A stretch of 64,000 nt of DNA from Paralysiella testudinis (GTDB lineage: Bacteria; Pseudomonadota; Gammaproteobacteria; Burkholderiales; Neisseriaceae): contig NZ_CP069798.1 of the NCBI RefSeq assembly GCF_016894345.1, forward strand, positions 2,687,385 through 2,751,384. Direction: 5' to 3'. The position numbers and the translations under genes are program-made. The notes beneath the pieces are model-generated. The model was not told the DNA's origin and did not search any database. It worked only from the letters and a program-made list of their open reading frames with translations. This document shows positions 1 to 10,125 of the stretch, in pieces. How positions within the stretch are numbered: position 1 is the first letter of the stretch; each line of letters starts with the position of its first letter.

Positions 1-459
1 CACATCGGCTTGCGATTGTTTTTCCACCTGGCGGCGCATATTGGCCGCTTCCAGCTCGGCCAGCCAAAAGCCCATGCGCGCCAAATCTTCATCGGTGCGC
101 CGTTGCGCCGCCAGCGATGCCAAAGTGCCTTCGAGCGAGCGGCGGAAATCCAGCACATCATCGCGCAAATACTCGTGCCGCCCCAATAAGCCTTGCCAAG
201 CGCCCATAAAATCGCTTTGCACATATTCGCTCACATAATGGCCGCCGCCGGGGCGGCTGTGCAGCAATTGCCGCGCCGCCAGCGCACCCAAGGCATCGCG
301 TAGCGGCGGGCGCGACACGCCGAATTCGGCTGCCAATTGCCGCTCCGGCGGCAGGCGCTCACCCACGGCATATACGCCGCCAACAATACGCTCTTCCAAT
401 ACCTCAGCAATCTGCTCCGACAACTTTTGTGCGCTGATCCGTTTGCGTTCTATCATCAT
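1..459 (-). CDS. GntR/FadR-family regulator, LldR-like (3' end outside window)
   Basis: Only the first 153 codons are present; the gene runs off the left edge. Translation begins MMIERKRISAQKL and continues with a winged helix (GERLPPERQLAAEFGVSRPPLRDAL, residues about 32-57, split here only for reading), the classic GntR DNA-binding domain. It then enters a helical region (EYLRDDVLDFRRSLEG) typical of the FCD ligand-binding domain of FadR-type members. Family knowledge: LldR, PdhR and GlcC belong here and sense lactate, pyruvate or glycolate. It is divergent from the lactate permease gene at 816, and a TTGGT-N3-ACCAA palindrome lies between them, so an L-lactate-responsive repressor is the best inference. 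Two adjacent ATG codons (459 and 456) could each be the start. Confidence 0.85.
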   Translation of the reverse strand, partial: MMIERKRISAQKLSEQIAEVLEERIVGGVYAVGERLPPERQLAAEFGVSRPPLRDALGALAARQLLHSRPGGGHYVSEYVQSDFMGAWQGLLGRHEYLRDDVLDFRRSLEGTLASLAAQRRTDEDLARMGFWLAELEAANMRRQVEKQSQADV

Positions 460-628
460 TTCGCCTATCGATAATATCAACATTAAAATATATTTTAAGC
501 GCTGAAAAATAATTCAGATTATTGTTTTGTTTATTTTTAAAAATGACAAAACCCGATTAATGAATCATATCCATCGCAACAAGCACAATAGCCGCCAATT
601 TGAGCTTATCTTTTTTTAACCGCAGCCA

Positions 629-657
629 TTGACCACCGGATAAAACTTTTTTAAAGT
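629..657 (+). promoter_or_regulatory. Putative lldP promoter
   Basis: TTGACC (629-634), a 17-base spacer and TAAAGT (652-657) form a plausible sigma-70 promoter facing the permease gene. The LldR-type palindrome starts 16 bases beyond the -10, where a bound repressor would block initiation or escape. The rest of the 356-base divergent gap is AT-rich and holds no other gene that I can see. Confidence 0.4.
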
Positions 658-673
658 GAATAGCCTATTGGTA

Positions 674-690
674 AATTGGTATTACCAATT
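674..690. promoter_or_regulatory. Palindromic operator of LldR/PdhR type
   Basis: AATTGGTATTACCAATT is a perfect 17-base palindrome around one central base. It matches the TTGGT-N3-ACCAA core bound by LldR and PdhR regulators. It sits between the divergent regulator (start 459) and lactate permease (start 816), just downstream of the putative promoter. A partial repeat of the half-site (attggtaa, 668-675) precedes it. Confidence 0.65.
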
Positions 691-815
691 AAGCATAAGC
701 GCAGCATAACAAAAGACTGCGCTCACTAGCAAGCCCCGGCCAACCGCACTTTTGTGCCCATCCGGCAGCAATCTGTTTGGCAGCAATCTGTTTAATGAAT
801 TCTGGAGAAACCCTT

Positions 816-2570
816 ATGCATACCTTTTTGGCTCTGGCACCGATTTTAACGGTGTTTGTGCTGCTGGTGGTGATGCGCTTGTCGGCCAAGTTGTCGATGG
901 GCGCTGCCTATTTGGTTACCGCCTTGCTGGCGCTGTTTGTATGGCAAGCTTCCGGCGCCATGGTGGCCGCCGCCACCGTGAACGGCATTATTGTGGCGCT
1001 CACGGTGTTGTATATCGTGTTTGGCGCCATCTTATTGCTGAATACACTCAAAGAAAGCGGTGCCATCCGCGCCATCCGCCAGGGCTTTATGGATATTTCG
1101 CCCGACCGCCGCGTGCAAGTGATTATTGTGGCGTGGCTGTTCGGCTCGCTGGTAGAAGGCTCTTCCGGTTTTGGCACGCCTTCGGCCGTGGGTGCACCGC
1201 TACTGCTGGCGCTGGGTTTTCCGGCCATGGCAGCGGTAATGTCGGTGCTGGTGATTCAGTCTACGCCGGTGTCGTTCGGCGCAGTGGGCACGCCGATGTT
1301 GCTGGGTGTGTGGTCGGGCATCAGCAATAAAGAAGACGTAGCCACCGCCATTGCCCCGGCCAGCCCGGAGCAATATTTGCTGCACATCGTGGCCAATGTG
1401 GGCTTGCTGCATGCACTGGTGGGCGTATTGATTCCGCTGCTGTTGGTGTGCCTGCTCACCCGCTATTTCGGTGCCAAACGCTCGTTTGCCGAAGGCTTGC
1501 AAGCATGGAAATTTGCCCTGTTTGCCGGTGTGGCCTTCACCCTGCCCTATTATCTGGTGGCTCATTTTATCGGCCCGGAGTTCCCTTCGCTGGTGGGCGG
1601 CTTTATCGGCCTGATGATTGTGGTGCCAGCAGCCAAACGCGGCTGGTTTTTGCCCAAGCAAGTATTTGATTTTCCGCCGCGCGCACAATGGGAAAACACA
1701 TGGGTGGGCAGTGTGGAAGAAGACCACAGCGACACCAGCAAACCCAAATTTTCGGTGTTGCGTGCTTTCTCACCCTATTTGATTGTGATTGCGCTGCTGC
1801 TGATTACCCGCACCATTCCGGAGCTGAAAGCCTTTTTGCTGGGCGACTACACCACCGTGGCCTTGAAAGAGCTGTTTGGCACCAAAATCACCAGCAAAGT
1901 GCAGCTGGCCTATTCACCCGGCACCATTTTGATTTTGACTTCCATCGCCTGTATCTGGATTTTCAAAATGGACATCAAATCGTTTATGCGCGGCTGGGGT
2001 AATTCCGGTAAAACCATGATTGCCGCCGCGCCGGCGCTGCTGCTGGCGGTACCGATGGTGCAGGTATTCATTAACTCCGGCTCTGCCGACATGAACGCCA
2101 CCGGTGCCTTAAGCGCCATGCCGATGGTGTTGGCACACAGCGCCGCCAGCGCCTTTAGCGGCATGTGGCCGAATGTGTCGCCGTGGATTGGGGCTTTGGG
2201 CGCGTTTATCGCCGGCTCCAACACCGTGAGCAATATGATGTTTGCCTACTTCCAGTTTTCCACTGCCCAGGAAATCGGCCTTAATGCCGACCTCTCCTCC
2301 ATCGTGGTGGCGCTGCAAGCCATTGGCGGTGCGGCCGGTAATATGATTGCCGTACACAATGTGGTGGCCGCCGCCGCCGTGGTGGGCATGATTAACCGCG
2401 AAGGCGAAGTCATCCGCAAAACCCTGATTCCGATGACTTATTACCTGATTCAGGCCGGCTTAATCGGCCAAGCGCTGATTACCGGCAACTTCGTTTGGTG
2501 GATTGCCGCCTTGGTGTGGCCAGTGGTGTTTTTCGGCATTCAAGTACTGCTGGGTAAAAAAACCACCTAA
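816..2570 (+). CDS. lldP: L-lactate permease (LctP family)
   Basis: Membrane carrier of 584 residues with about a dozen hydrophobic segments. The LctP-family region [16 protein letters not shown] lies near residue 115, and [13 protein letters not shown] and [17 protein letters not shown] lie in the C-terminal third. The family imports L- and D-lactate (and glycolate) with protons. An upstream in-frame ATG exists at 777, but the ATG at 816 is preceded by GGAG at ideal spacing and gives a normal hydrophobic N-terminus, so it is preferred. The LldR-like regulator is divergent, and a lactate-dehydrogenase-like enzyme lies 0.9 kb downstream. Uptake and oxidation of lactate therefore sit together. 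The gene ends in DUS-containing repeats and a terminator. Confidence 0.93.
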   Translation: MHTFLALAPILTVFVLLVVMRLSAKLSMGAAYLVTALLALFVWQASGAMVAAATVNGIIVALTVLYIVFGAILLLNTLKESGAIRAIRQGFMDISPDRRVQVIIVAWLFGSLVEGSSGFGTPSAVGAPLLLALGFPAMAAVMSVLVIQSTPVSFGAVGTPMLLGVWSGISNKEDVATAIAPASPEQYLLHIVANVGLLHALVGVLIPLLLVCLLTRYFGAKRSFAEGLQAWKFALFAGVAFTLPYYLVAHFIGPEFPSLVGGFIGLMIVVPAAKRGWFLPKQVFDFPPRAQWENTWVGSVEEDHSDTSKPKFSVLRAFSPYLIVIALLLITRTIPELKAFLLGDYTTVALKELFGTKITSKVQLAYSPGTILILTSIACIWIFKMDIKSFMRGWGNSGKTMIAAAPALLLAVPMVQVFINSGSADMNATGALSAMPMVLAHSAASAFSGMWPNVSPWIGALGAFIAGSNTVSNMMFAYFQFSTAQEIGLNADLSSIVVALQAIGGAAGNMIAVHNVVAAAAVVGMINREGEVIRKTLIPMTYYLIQAGLIGQALITGNFVWWIAALVWPVVFFGIQVLLGKKTT

Positions 2571-2579
2571 TCGCCGCTT

Positions 2580-2674
2580 TTTCAGGCAGCCTAGGATGGA
2601 TTGATGTTCTTCATGCCGCCTTTCAGGCAGCCTAGGATTGATTGATTTTCTTCACGCCGCCTTTCAGGCAGCCT
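2580..2674 (+). repeat. 41-bp tandem repeat carrying DUS
   Basis: Two full 41-bp units (2580-2620 and 2621-2661) and the first 13 bases of a third (2662-2674). Each begins TTTCAGGCAGCCT, the reverse complement of the local DUS. The remainder (GGATTGATTGATTTTCTTC-like) also turns up at 14922-14940 next to another DUS, so this is an extended DUS-associated repeat. Confidence 0.8.
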
Positions 2675-2678
2675 GATA

Positions 2679-2717
2679 AAAAAAACCGCAGCCTTGTTTG
2701 GGGCTGCGGTTTTTTTG
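2679..2717. terminator. Bidirectional intrinsic terminator
   Basis: AAACCGCAGCC, a 7-base loop and GGGCTGCGGTTT followed by T-rich sequence, with A-rich sequence on the other side. It serves lldP on the plus strand and the convergent PliI-like gene on the minus strand. Confidence 0.85.
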
Positions 2718-2736
2718 AATACGGTAAACCCAGCGC

Positions 2737-3186
2737 TTAGCGTTTTTTCCCTAAACGGCGCAAGGCTTTGATTGGATCGGCATTGGCGGCCAAGCCCATC
2801 ACCGCACCTCGATAAACCAGCTTGCTTTTTGCTGGCGTAAACGCATGTGCCGACAGGTAGCTGCCACTGCCGGCAGAGCGCACCAACACCACCACTTCCT
2901 GCCGTTTATCGCCGTCAATATCGGCCAACATCACCTTCTCTACCACACCATCGCGAGGGCGAATCAGCCCGGCACTAAAAAAAGTGGTTTCGTCTGGCGC
3001 CGCAGCGGCCTCATACAGCCGCACACTAAAGCTGCCGATGGAGCGGGCTTCAAAATCACCCTCAGCCACCACCACCGTCTGCCCTGTGGGCAGTGCCAGC
3101 TTCGATACAAAGCGGTCTGAATCGGCAGCATAGGCCGATGTGGTCAACAACAACAGCCCCGCACCCATCCAAGATTTTATGGTCAT
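2737..3186 (-). CDS. PliI-like periplasmic i-type lysozyme inhibitor
   Basis: A secreted protein of 149 residues. Residues 1-20 form a Sec signal peptide ending AYA before ADSDRF. The mature part contains LPTGQTVVVAEGDFEARSIG, SFSVRLYE and TTFFSAGLIRPRDGVVEKV, a pattern I associate with PliI, the periplasmic inhibitor of invertebrate-type lysozymes known from Aeromonas and Salmonella. A strong AAGGAG stands 9 bases before the ATG. Such a protein would shield peptidoglycan from host lysozyme. It is transcribed alone, convergent with lldP. The identification rests on remembered family motifs, so the role is probable rather than certain. Confidence 0.6.
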   Translation of the reverse strand: MTIKSWMGAGLLLLTTSAYAADSDRFVSKLALPTGQTVVVAEGDFEARSIGSFSVRLYEAAAAPDETTFFSAGLIRPRDGVVEKVMLADIDGDKRQEVVVLVRSAGSGSYLSAHAFTPAKSKLVYRGAVMGLAANADPIKALRRLGKKR

Positions 3187-3432
3187 ATTCCATCACTCCT
3201 TATTTACGATTTTATGATCTAAAACGCCTAAGTATAAACACCCTTTCAGGCAGCTTTCAACAAGTGCCACACTCTATTTCCCTGCTTTTTTCATTGCCCT
3301 TGCCCGCATTTTGTTCTACATTGTGCCCTGCACCATTAAACCCATCTTATGCTGCAAAAAGCATGGTTTTTAATGGTTTGTTGATTCCTCAATTGATAAA
3401 AGCAGCGCACACGCGCACACGGAACCCGCCTT

Positions 3433-6400
3433 ATGAGCATTGAAGCCGCCCAACGCATCCGCGAAATCCCCTACAACTACACCTCGTATTCCGACCGCGA
3501 AATCGTCATCCGCCTGCTGGGCAGCGCGGCGTGGGATACTTTGCAAGACTTGCGCGGCCAGCGCCGCACCGGCCGCTCGGCACGCATGTTGTTTGAGGTA
3601 TTGGGCGATATTTGGGCGGTGGTGCGCAACCCCTATTTGGTTGACGACTTGCTCGCGCACAAACACCGTGCCGCCGCACTGGTTAAAGAAATGCGCCACC
3701 GCTTGGCCGAAATCCAAAAACGGCGCGACGACAACGCCCAAGTGGCGCAATTGCTTCAGGCAGCCTCGGCTGCGGTAGATGCTTTTGAGCAAAGCTTTGA
3801 TTTAACCCGCCAAAAACGGGAACAAGTGCTCAAGCGCCTGAGCAAAATCACCCACAAAGACAATATTATGTTTGACGGCTTGGCGCGGGTGAGCCACGTT
3901 ACCGATGCCACCGACTGGCGGGTGGAATACCCCTTTGTGGTGCTCAACCCCGACACCGAAGCCGAAATCGCCCCCTTGGTGAAAGCGCTGATTGAGCTAG
4001 AGCTCACCATCATCCCGCGCGGCGGTGGCACCGGCTATACCGGCGGTGCCGTGCCGCTGCACGCCATGAGCGCCGTGATTAACACCGAAAAACTCGACCG
4101 CCACCACGGCGTCGAATACGTGGCCTTGCCCGGGCTGGAAGGCACCCATCCGGTGATTCACTGCGGCGCCGGGGTGGTCACGCGGCGGGTAGAAGAAACC
4201 GCCAGCGCCGCCAAACTGGTGTTTGCAGTAGACCCCACTTCCGCCGATGCCTGCTGCGTGGGCGGCAATGTGGCCATGAATGCAGGCGGCAAAAAAGCGG
4301 TGCTGTGGGGCACGGCACTGGACAATCTGGCCTGGTGGAAAATGGTGAACCCACAAGGCGAATGGCTCAAAATCGAGCGCATAAACCACAATTTCGGCAA
4401 AATCCACGACGAAACCACCGCGCTTTTTGATGTACACACCCTCAAAGCCGATGGCCACACCATCGCCAAAACCGAGCGGCTGGCCATCGATGGCCATCGC
4501 TTTCGCAAAGTGGGCTTGGGCAAAGACGTTACCGACAAATTCCTCGCCGGCGTGCCGGGGGTGCAAAAAGAAGGCACCGACGGCATCATCACCAGCGTGG
4601 CCTTTGTGCTGCACACCATGCCCCAACACACCCGCACCGTGTGTTTGGAATTTTTTGGCACCGTGGCCAACGCCACCCCGTCTATCGTGGAAATCCGTGA
4701 CTATATGCTCGGCCACAACAGCGTGCGCTTGGCCGGTTTGGAACACCTCGATTGGCGCTATGTGCGCGCCGTGGGCTATGCCACCAAAGCGGCGGGCAAA
4801 GGCCGCCCCAAAATGGTGCTGCTGGCCGACATCGTGTCTGACGACGAAAACGCCGTACAAGCCGCCGCCGCACATATTGTTAAGCTGGCCAACGCCCGCA
4901 GCGGCGAAGGCTTTATTGCGGTAACGCCCGAAGCGCGCAAAACCTTCTGGCTCGACCGCAGCCGCACCGCCGCCATTGCCAAGCACACCAATGCCTTTAA
5001 AATCAACGAAGACGTGGTGATTCCGCTGGAGCGTTTGGGTGAATACTCCGACAGCATCGAGCGCATCAACATCGAATTGTCGATTCAAAACAAGCTGGCC
5101 TTGTGCGATGCCCTTAAAGGCTACCTGAAAACCAAATTGCCGGTAGACAAAATGGGCACCGACCTTCCCAGCAAAGCGCTCTTAGGCGAGCGCGCCCAGC
5201 ACGCCTTGGCGCATGTGGATGCCATACGCCGGCGCTGGCAATGGCTGCTGGATAATTTGGACGCCCCGCTGGCCGATTATCTGGCGCAATTCCCGCAAAA
5301 ACTCGAAGACGATGCCGCCACCGGCAACACCAGCGCCTTTATCGCCATGCGCGACTTCCGGCTGCGGGTGTCGGTGAAGCGCGACATCATGCAGCCCTTG
5401 GCCGAAATTTTCAGCGGCAAGGCCGACACGCTGATTATGCAGCAGCTGCAAAAAATCCACACCCAAGTGGTGCGCAGCCGCGTATTCGTGGCCTTGCACA
5501 TGCACGCGGGCGACGGCAATGTGCACACCAATATCCCGGTCAATTCCGACGACTACGCCATGCTGCAAACCGCCCATAAAGCGGTGGCCCGCATCATGGG
5601 CATTGCCCGCAGCCTTAACGGCGTGATTTCCGGCGAGCACGGCATCGGCATCACCAAATTGGAATACCTCACCGATGCCGAAATGCAGCCTTTTTGGGAC
5701 TACAAAGCCCAAGTCGACCCGCACGGCCATTTCAACCGCGGCAAGCTGATGCCGGGCGCCACCTTAGCGCAAGCCTACACCCCCTCATTTGAATTGCTGG
5801 GCGTGGAATCGCTGATTATGGAGCAATCGGCGTTGGGCACCATTGCCGACTCCATCAAAGACTGCCTGCGCTGCGGCAAATGCAAGCCCGTGTGCAGCAC
5901 CCATGTGCCGCGCGCCAACCTGCTCTACAGCCCGCGCAACAAAATTTTGGGCGTAGGCTTGCTTACCGAAGCGTTTTTATACGAAGAGCAAACCCGCCGT
6001 GGTGTGTCGCTCAAGCATTTTGACGAGCTCAACGACGTGGCCGACCACTGCACCGTGTGCCACCGCTGCGAAAAGCCCTGCCCGGTAAACATCGACTTTG
6101 GCGATGTCACCATTGCCATGCGCAACTATCTGCGCCAAGCCGGGCAAAAGAAATTCCGCCCCGCCGTGGCGCTGGGCATGGCCTTTCTCAACGCCAAAGA
6201 TCCCAACACCATCAAAGCCTTGCGAGCCGGGGTTATCCAAGCCGGTTTCAAAGCGCAAAACTGGGGCTACCAATTGGGTAAGCGCTTCAGCCTTGGCCGC
6301 TTAAAAAAACAAAAAGCCGCGCCGCAGGCCACGTTGGGGCAGCCCGCCATCCAAGAGCAAATCGTGCACTTTATCAACCGCCCGCTGCCACGCAACGTGC

Positions 6401-7263
6401 CCATCAAAACCGCCCGTGCCCTCTTGGGCATTGAAGACAACAAAACCGTGCCCATCATCCGCAACCCGCAATTGGGCGAAGACACCGAAGCGGTGTTTTA
6501 CTTCCCCGGCTGCGGCTCCGAGCGCTTGTTTAGCCAAGTGGGGCTGGCCACCCAGGCCATGCTGTGGCACGTGGGCGTGCAAACCGTGTTGCCGCCCGGC
6601 TATCTGTGCTGCGGCTACCCGCAAACCGCTGGCGGTAATAAAGAAAAAGGCGACCAAATCACCACCGAAAACCGCGTGCTGTTCCACCGCGTGGCCAACA
6701 CCCTCAATTATTTGGACATCAAAACCGTGGTGGTGAGCTGCGGCACTTGCTACGACCAATTGGCCGACTACCAATTCGATAAAATCTTCCCCGGCTGCCG
6801 CATTGTCGACATCCACGAATTTTTGCTCGAAAAAGGCCTGAAATTAGACGGCGTGGCCGGCCAGCAATACCTCTACCACGACCCTTGCCACACCCCGATT
6901 AAAACCACCCAGCCGATTAAAGTGGTAAACGAATTGATGGGGCAAAACGTGCCCTTAAGCGACCGCTGCTGCGGCGAATCCGGCACCTTCGCCACCGCCC
7001 GCCCCGACATCGCCACCCAAGTGAAATTCCGCAAACAGGAAGAATTGGAAAAAAACAAAGCCGCACTGCCCGCGGGCGAGCCGGTGAAAATCCTCACCTC
7101 CTGCCCCGCCTGCCTGCAAGGCCTAAGCCGCTATCAAGACGACACCGGCATTAGCGCCGATTACATCGTGATTGAAATGGCCAAACACCTGCTCGGCAGC
7201 CAATGGCAAGACGATTTTGTGGCCAAAGCCGCCAACGGCGGTATTGAGCGGGTGTTGTTGTAA
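3433..7263 (+). CDS. DUF3683 FAD-linked / Fe-S oxidoreductase, D-lactate dehydrogenase-like
   Basis: A 1276-residue fusion. The N-terminal ~130 residues fit DUF3683. An FAD-binding_4 domain follows ([15 protein letters not shown] near 195), then an FAD-oxidase C-terminal domain ([15 protein letters not shown] near 689 and [13 protein letters not shown]). Two 4Fe-4S clusters are indicated at [11 protein letters not shown] (about 810) and [11 protein letters not shown] (about 873). The C-terminus has two cysteine-rich CCG modules (CCGYPQ near 1059, CCGESG near 1179). This equals the flavoprotein and GlpC/LutA-type Fe-S subunits joined in one chain. Family members oxidise 2-hydroxyacids such as D-lactate and pass electrons to quinone. 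The nearby permease and regulator support lactate as substrate, but this is inference. It lies alone, with a DUS after the stop. Confidence 0.85.
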   Translation: MSIEAAQRIREIPYNYTSYSDREIVIRLLGSAAWDTLQDLRGQRRTGRSARMLFEVLGDIWAVVRNPYLVDDLLAHKHRAAALVKEMRHRLAEIQKRRDDNAQVAQLLQAASAAVDAFEQSFDLTRQKREQVLKRLSKITHKDNIMFDGLARVSHVTDATDWRVEYPFVVLNPDTEAEIAPLVKALIELELTIIPRGGGTGYTGGAVPLHAMSAVINTEKLDRHHGVEYVALPGLEGTHPVIHCGAGVVTRRVEETASAAKLVFAVDPTSADACCVGGNVAMNAGGKKAVLWGTALDNLAWWKMVNPQGEWLKIERINHNFGKIHDETTALFDVHTLKADGHTIAKTERLAIDGHRFRKVGLGKDVTDKFLAGVPGVQKEGTDGIITSVAFVLHTMPQHTRTVCLEFFGTVANATPSIVEIRDYMLGHNSVRLAGLEHLDWRYVRAVGYATKAAGKGRPKMVLLADIVSDDENAVQAAAAHIVKLANARSGEGFIAVTPEARKTFWLDRSRTAAIAKHTNAFKINEDVVIPLERLGEYSDSIERINIELSIQNKLALCDALKGYLKTKLPVDKMGTDLPSKALLGERAQHALAHVDAIRRRWQWLLDNLDAPLADYLAQFPQKLEDDAATGNTSAFIAMRDFRLRVSVKRDIMQPLAEIFSGKADTLIMQQLQKIHTQVVRSRVFVALHMHAGDGNVHTNIPVNSDDYAMLQTAHKAVARIMGIARSLNGVISGEHGIGITKLEYLTDAEMQPFWDYKAQVDPHGHFNRGKLMPGATLAQAYTPSFELLGVESLIMEQSALGTIADSIKDCLRCGKCKPVCSTHVPRANLLYSPRNKILGVGLLTEAFLYEEQTRRGVSLKHFDELNDVADHCTVCHRCEKPCPVNIDFGDVTIAMRNYLRQAGQKKFRPAVALGMAFLNAKDPNTIKALRAGVIQAGFKAQNWGYQLGKRFSLGRLKKQKAAPQATLGQPAIQEQIVHFINRPLPRNVPIKTARALLGIEDNKTVPIIRNPQLGEDTEAVFYFPGCGSERLFSQVGLATQAMLWHVGVQTVLPPGYLCCGYPQTAGGNKEKGDQITTENRVLFHRVANTLNYLDIKTVVVSCGTCYDQLADYQFDKIFPGCRIVDIHEFLLEKGLKLDGVAGQQYLYHDPCHTPIKTTQPIKVVNELMGQNVPLSDRCCGESGTFATARPDIATQVKFRKQEELEKNKAALPAGEPVKILTSCPACLQGLSRYQDDTGISADYIVIEMAKHLLGSQWQDDFVAKAANGGIERVLL

Positions 7264-7383
7264 CCCGGCATTCAGGCTGCCTGAAAAATGGATTTAACTC
7301 TGTTTCAGGCAGCCTAGGATGAATACCCCGCATGATTGCCATGCCCCGAAATCCGTTTTGTTTCACCATACATAGCCAAAACC

Positions 7384-7962
7384 ATGACTACACTTACCCC
7401 CATCACCATCGGCCTGATTTCCACCAGCGACCGCGCCAGCAGCGGCGTGTATGCCGACGAAGGCATTCCGGCGCTGAAAGACTGGCTTGGCCGCGCCGTG
7501 CGCAATCCCATCCGTTTTGTTGAAGCCCTGATTGCCGACGAGCAGGCCGCCATCGAAGCCACCCTCAAGCAAATGGCCGATGCCGAGCATTGCGATGTGG
7601 TGTTCACCACCGGCGGCACCGGCCCGGCACCGCGCGATGTTACCCCCGAAGCCACACTGGCGGTGCTGGATAAAACCCTGCCCGGCTTTGGCGAGCAAAT
7701 GCGCCAAATCAGCCTGTATTATGTGCCCACCGCCATTTTGTCGCGCCAAGTGGCGGGCATCCGCGGCCAAACTTTAATCGTGAACCTGCCCGGCCGCCCC
7801 AAAGCCATTGCCGAAACCTTGGGCGGCGTGCGCAATGCCGCAGGCGAAGTGGTGGTGCACGGCCTGTTTAGCGCCATTCCTTATTGCGTGGATTTGATTG
7901 GCGGCGGTTTTATCGAAACCGATGCCGAAATTTGCCAAGCTTTCCGCCCAAAACAGAAATAA
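7384..7962 (+). CDS. mogA: Molybdopterin adenylyltransferase
   Basis: 192 residues, close to the usual ~195 of MogA. The N-terminus MTTLTPITIGLISTSDRASS and the motif TTGGTGPAPRDVTPEAT (near residue 78) are characteristic of the MoCF-binding fold. MogA adenylylates molybdopterin before molybdate insertion in cytosolic molybdenum-cofactor synthesis. The upstream in-frame ATG at 7336 would add 16 unlikely residues; the start at 7384 fits the family. No other molybdenum-cofactor genes are in the window. Confidence 0.9.
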   Translation: MTTLTPITIGLISTSDRASSGVYADEGIPALKDWLGRAVRNPIRFVEALIADEQAAIEATLKQMADAEHCDVVFTTGGTGPAPRDVTPEATLAVLDKTLPGFGEQMRQISLYYVPTAILSRQVAGIRGQTLIVNLPGRPKAIAETLGGVRNAAGEVVVHGLFSAIPYCVDLIGGGFIETDAEICQAFRPKQK

Positions 7963-8008
7963 TCCTCAGCTATAATCGGCCTTTTCCCATGCCCACAAAG
8001 GCAGCCCC

Positions 8009-9922
8009 ATGCCCACGCCATTTTCCGACCACTGGCCGCAGCAATGCCAGCACACTTGGCAACAAGCACTGGCCACGCCTGCGTTTCAGGCAGCCTCAAT
8101 CCGCTTGCCGGATTTAGAAGCCGCCTTGGTGCAGGCGCGGCGGCGCAGTTTTGGCCGCTTATTGCAGGCCTTGTGGCGCGAGCAACTATTGGACAGCCGC
8201 GCTTTGACATGGCAAACCCAAACACAAGCGTGCTTGGCCTTGCCGCAACAAGCCGCGCTGTATTTTGACGGCTTAAGCGCCGCACCGATGGCCGCTTGGA
8301 CACTGAACGGCGATGTGCACTGGCAGCCGCCCCACGGCGCAGCGCAAACCGTAGCATCCCCCGCCGCCTTGCTGCATCATCTGCAAGCGCTGCTCAGCAC
8401 CGCCATCCATCCGCAGCAATACCAACGCTTGGCCGCCGAGCTAAACAACAGCTGCCTGAACGATGCGCTGTGCCTGGCTTATCACCACCATTGGAATGCC
8501 CAGCTAGCGGCCGACAATGGCACGCATTGGCTGCCTGCGTTGTGCCGTAACCACCCTCAGCCCACCTTACTATTAGAGCAATGGGGCACACTCGGCCATC
8601 CGTGGCACCCCAACTACAAAACCCGCCTCGGCATGGCGGTGGCTGAAGTGATTGCGTGGGCGCCGGAATTCAATGCCCAAATCGACGTAGTGCTGGCAGC
8701 GGTGCGGCGCGATTGCATGGCGGTGCATTCCATGCCCGATGGTGCCGACTTCGGCCACTGGTTTGCCACCCATTTTGCCGATGCTTATGACCAATGGTGC
8801 GCCGCCTTAGCGCGCCAACGCCTGCAGCCGCAGTACTACTGGCCGCTGCCGGTGCACCCGTGGCAGGCACAACATCATCTGCCCCAACACTGGGCACCAG
8901 CCATCCAAGCACAACAACTGCTGCTGGCCGATATGCCGCGCTTGGCAGCCAAGCCCACCATGTCTTTTCGCACCGTAGTGCCGCACACAGGCCAGCCGCA
9001 GCCGCCGATGTGCAAGCTGCCGGTGTCGCTGCGGCTCACCAGCGTGGAGCGCACCGTATCGCCGCGTTCCGCCACCATGGGGCCGCGCGTGAGCGCCTTG
9101 CTGCAAGCCATTTTGGCGCAAGAGCCCGGCATCGCCGCCGTTTTGGCGATTATTCCCGAACGCCACGGCCTGCACTTTCAGGCAGCCGGGGTGAGCGAAG
9201 ACGATGCCCGCCATGTGGCCGTACTGTATCGCGACCACCCCGCCGCCTGCATCGCCCCCAATCACACCGCCCTGCCCTTGGGCGCACTGTTTGCCACCGA
9301 CTTCAACGGCGCACCGCTGTGGGCACAATGGTTGCATTGGGGCAGCGGCCGCCAAGATGCGGCTGCTGCACTGGCTTGGTTTGCCCACTACGCCCGCCAA
9401 ACGCTGCACGGCTTGCTGGGCATGTATTTGCGCTACGGCATTGCCTTTGAAGCACACCAGCAAAACAGCTTTGTGGTGGTAGACGCCCAAGGGCAGTTGC
9501 AACAATTGCTGCTGCGCGACTTTGGCGATATCCGCATCCACCGCACCACCTTGCAGGCGCAGGGCCATACGCTGGCCTTGCACGACCCGCACAAAACCCT
9601 GTTTGACAACGCCGAATTTGTGCGCGAAAAATTCATGCACAATGTGCTGATGTGCCATCTGGGTGAAATGGCCTTGCTGCTTGAGCGCCATTGGCAACTG
9701 CCCGAACAGCCCGGCTGGCGCTTGCTGGCCGAGGCGCTGCAACACGCCTTTGCCGATTGGCAGCCACACACCAACCCCGCCCGCTGGCAGGCCGAACACC
9801 ACGCCATGCTGCACGCACCTTGGCCTGCCAAAGCCTTTGTGCGCATGCGCATCGACAACAACAGCGAAGACATTGTTGGCACCCTGCCCAATCCGCTGGC
9901 GCCGTTTTCAGGCAGCCTATAG
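8009..9922 (+). CDS. IucA/IucC-family NIS siderophore synthetase
   Basis: 637 residues. NRPS-independent siderophore synthetases use ATP to join a carboxylate such as citrate to an amine or alcohol. Visible motifs: HPWHPNYKTRLG (about 195), PVHPWQ (about 290), MSFRTVVPH (about 321), KLPVSLRLTSVERTVSP (about 337), FEAHQQNSFVVV (about 480) and LLRDFGDIRIHR near 503. TATAAT lies 38 bases upstream (7971-7976), though without a clear -35 or Fur box. No hydroxylase, decarboxylase, exporter or receptor gene is adjacent, so the synthetase stands alone here. Its stop codon TAG lies inside the first bases of a Correia-like repeat, and the preceding codons are part of a DUS. The original C-terminus may therefore have been altered. 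Confidence 0.88.
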   Translation: MPTPFSDHWPQQCQHTWQQALATPAFQAASIRLPDLEAALVQARRRSFGRLLQALWREQLLDSRALTWQTQTQACLALPQQAALYFDGLSAAPMAAWTLNGDVHWQPPHGAAQTVASPAALLHHLQALLSTAIHPQQYQRLAAELNNSCLNDALCLAYHHHWNAQLAADNGTHWLPALCRNHPQPTLLLEQWGTLGHPWHPNYKTRLGMAVAEVIAWAPEFNAQIDVVLAAVRRDCMAVHSMPDGADFGHWFATHFADAYDQWCAALARQRLQPQYYWPLPVHPWQAQHHLPQHWAPAIQAQQLLLADMPRLAAKPTMSFRTVVPHTGQPQPPMCKLPVSLRLTSVERTVSPRSATMGPRVSALLQAILAQEPGIAAVLAIIPERHGLHFQAAGVSEDDARHVAVLYRDHPAACIAPNHTALPLGALFATDFNGAPLWAQWLHWGSGRQDAAAALAWFAHYARQTLHGLLGMYLRYGIAFEAHQQNSFVVVDAQGQLQQLLLRDFGDIRIHRTTLQAQGHTLALHDPHKTLFDNAEFVREKFMHNVLMCHLGEMALLLERHWQLPEQPGWRLLAEALQHAFADWQPHTNPARWQAEHHAMLHAPWPAKAFVRMRIDNNSEDIVGTLPNPLAPFSGSL

Positions 9923-10072
9923 TGAATTAAATTTGAACCAATACTGCGTTGGCTCGCCTTAGCGCAAAGCGAACGATTTTGTAAGGCGCTAAAGCACCAA
10001 CAAACTCTGTTCCGTACTACTTGTACTGTCTGCTGCTCGCCGCCTTGTCTTGATTCAAATTTAATCCACTAT
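9918..10072. repeat. Correia-like element, long form, TATAGTG ends
   Basis: About 155 bp, with ends TATAGTGAATTAAATTTGAA and (reverse complement) TAGTGGATTAAATTTGAATC. The interior contains the Correia core: GTACTACTTGTACTGTC, GGCTCGCCTTAGC and the TAAGGCGCTAAAGCACC region. The flanking TA fits TA-targeted insertion. It supplies the stop codon of the preceding siderophore synthetase. Confidence 0.85.
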
Positions 10073-10125
10073 TTAATGAAATAAAAGAAAAACGGAAACA
10101 AAAACAATAAATTTCTAACGATTCT

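Noticed and set aside
2580..2674. Possible CRISPR repeats
   Set aside because: The 41-bp units are tandem with no unique spacers, and contain DUS. No cas genes are present.
3997..5088. Long open frame on the minus strand (363 codons)
   Set aside because: It lies entirely antisense to the clear oxidoreductase at 3433-7263, has a His/Gly/Phe-rich composition typical of codon-shadow frames, and shows no family motif.
8807..9814. 335-codon minus-strand frame
   Set aside because: Antisense shadow of the NIS synthetase, with no recognisable motif.
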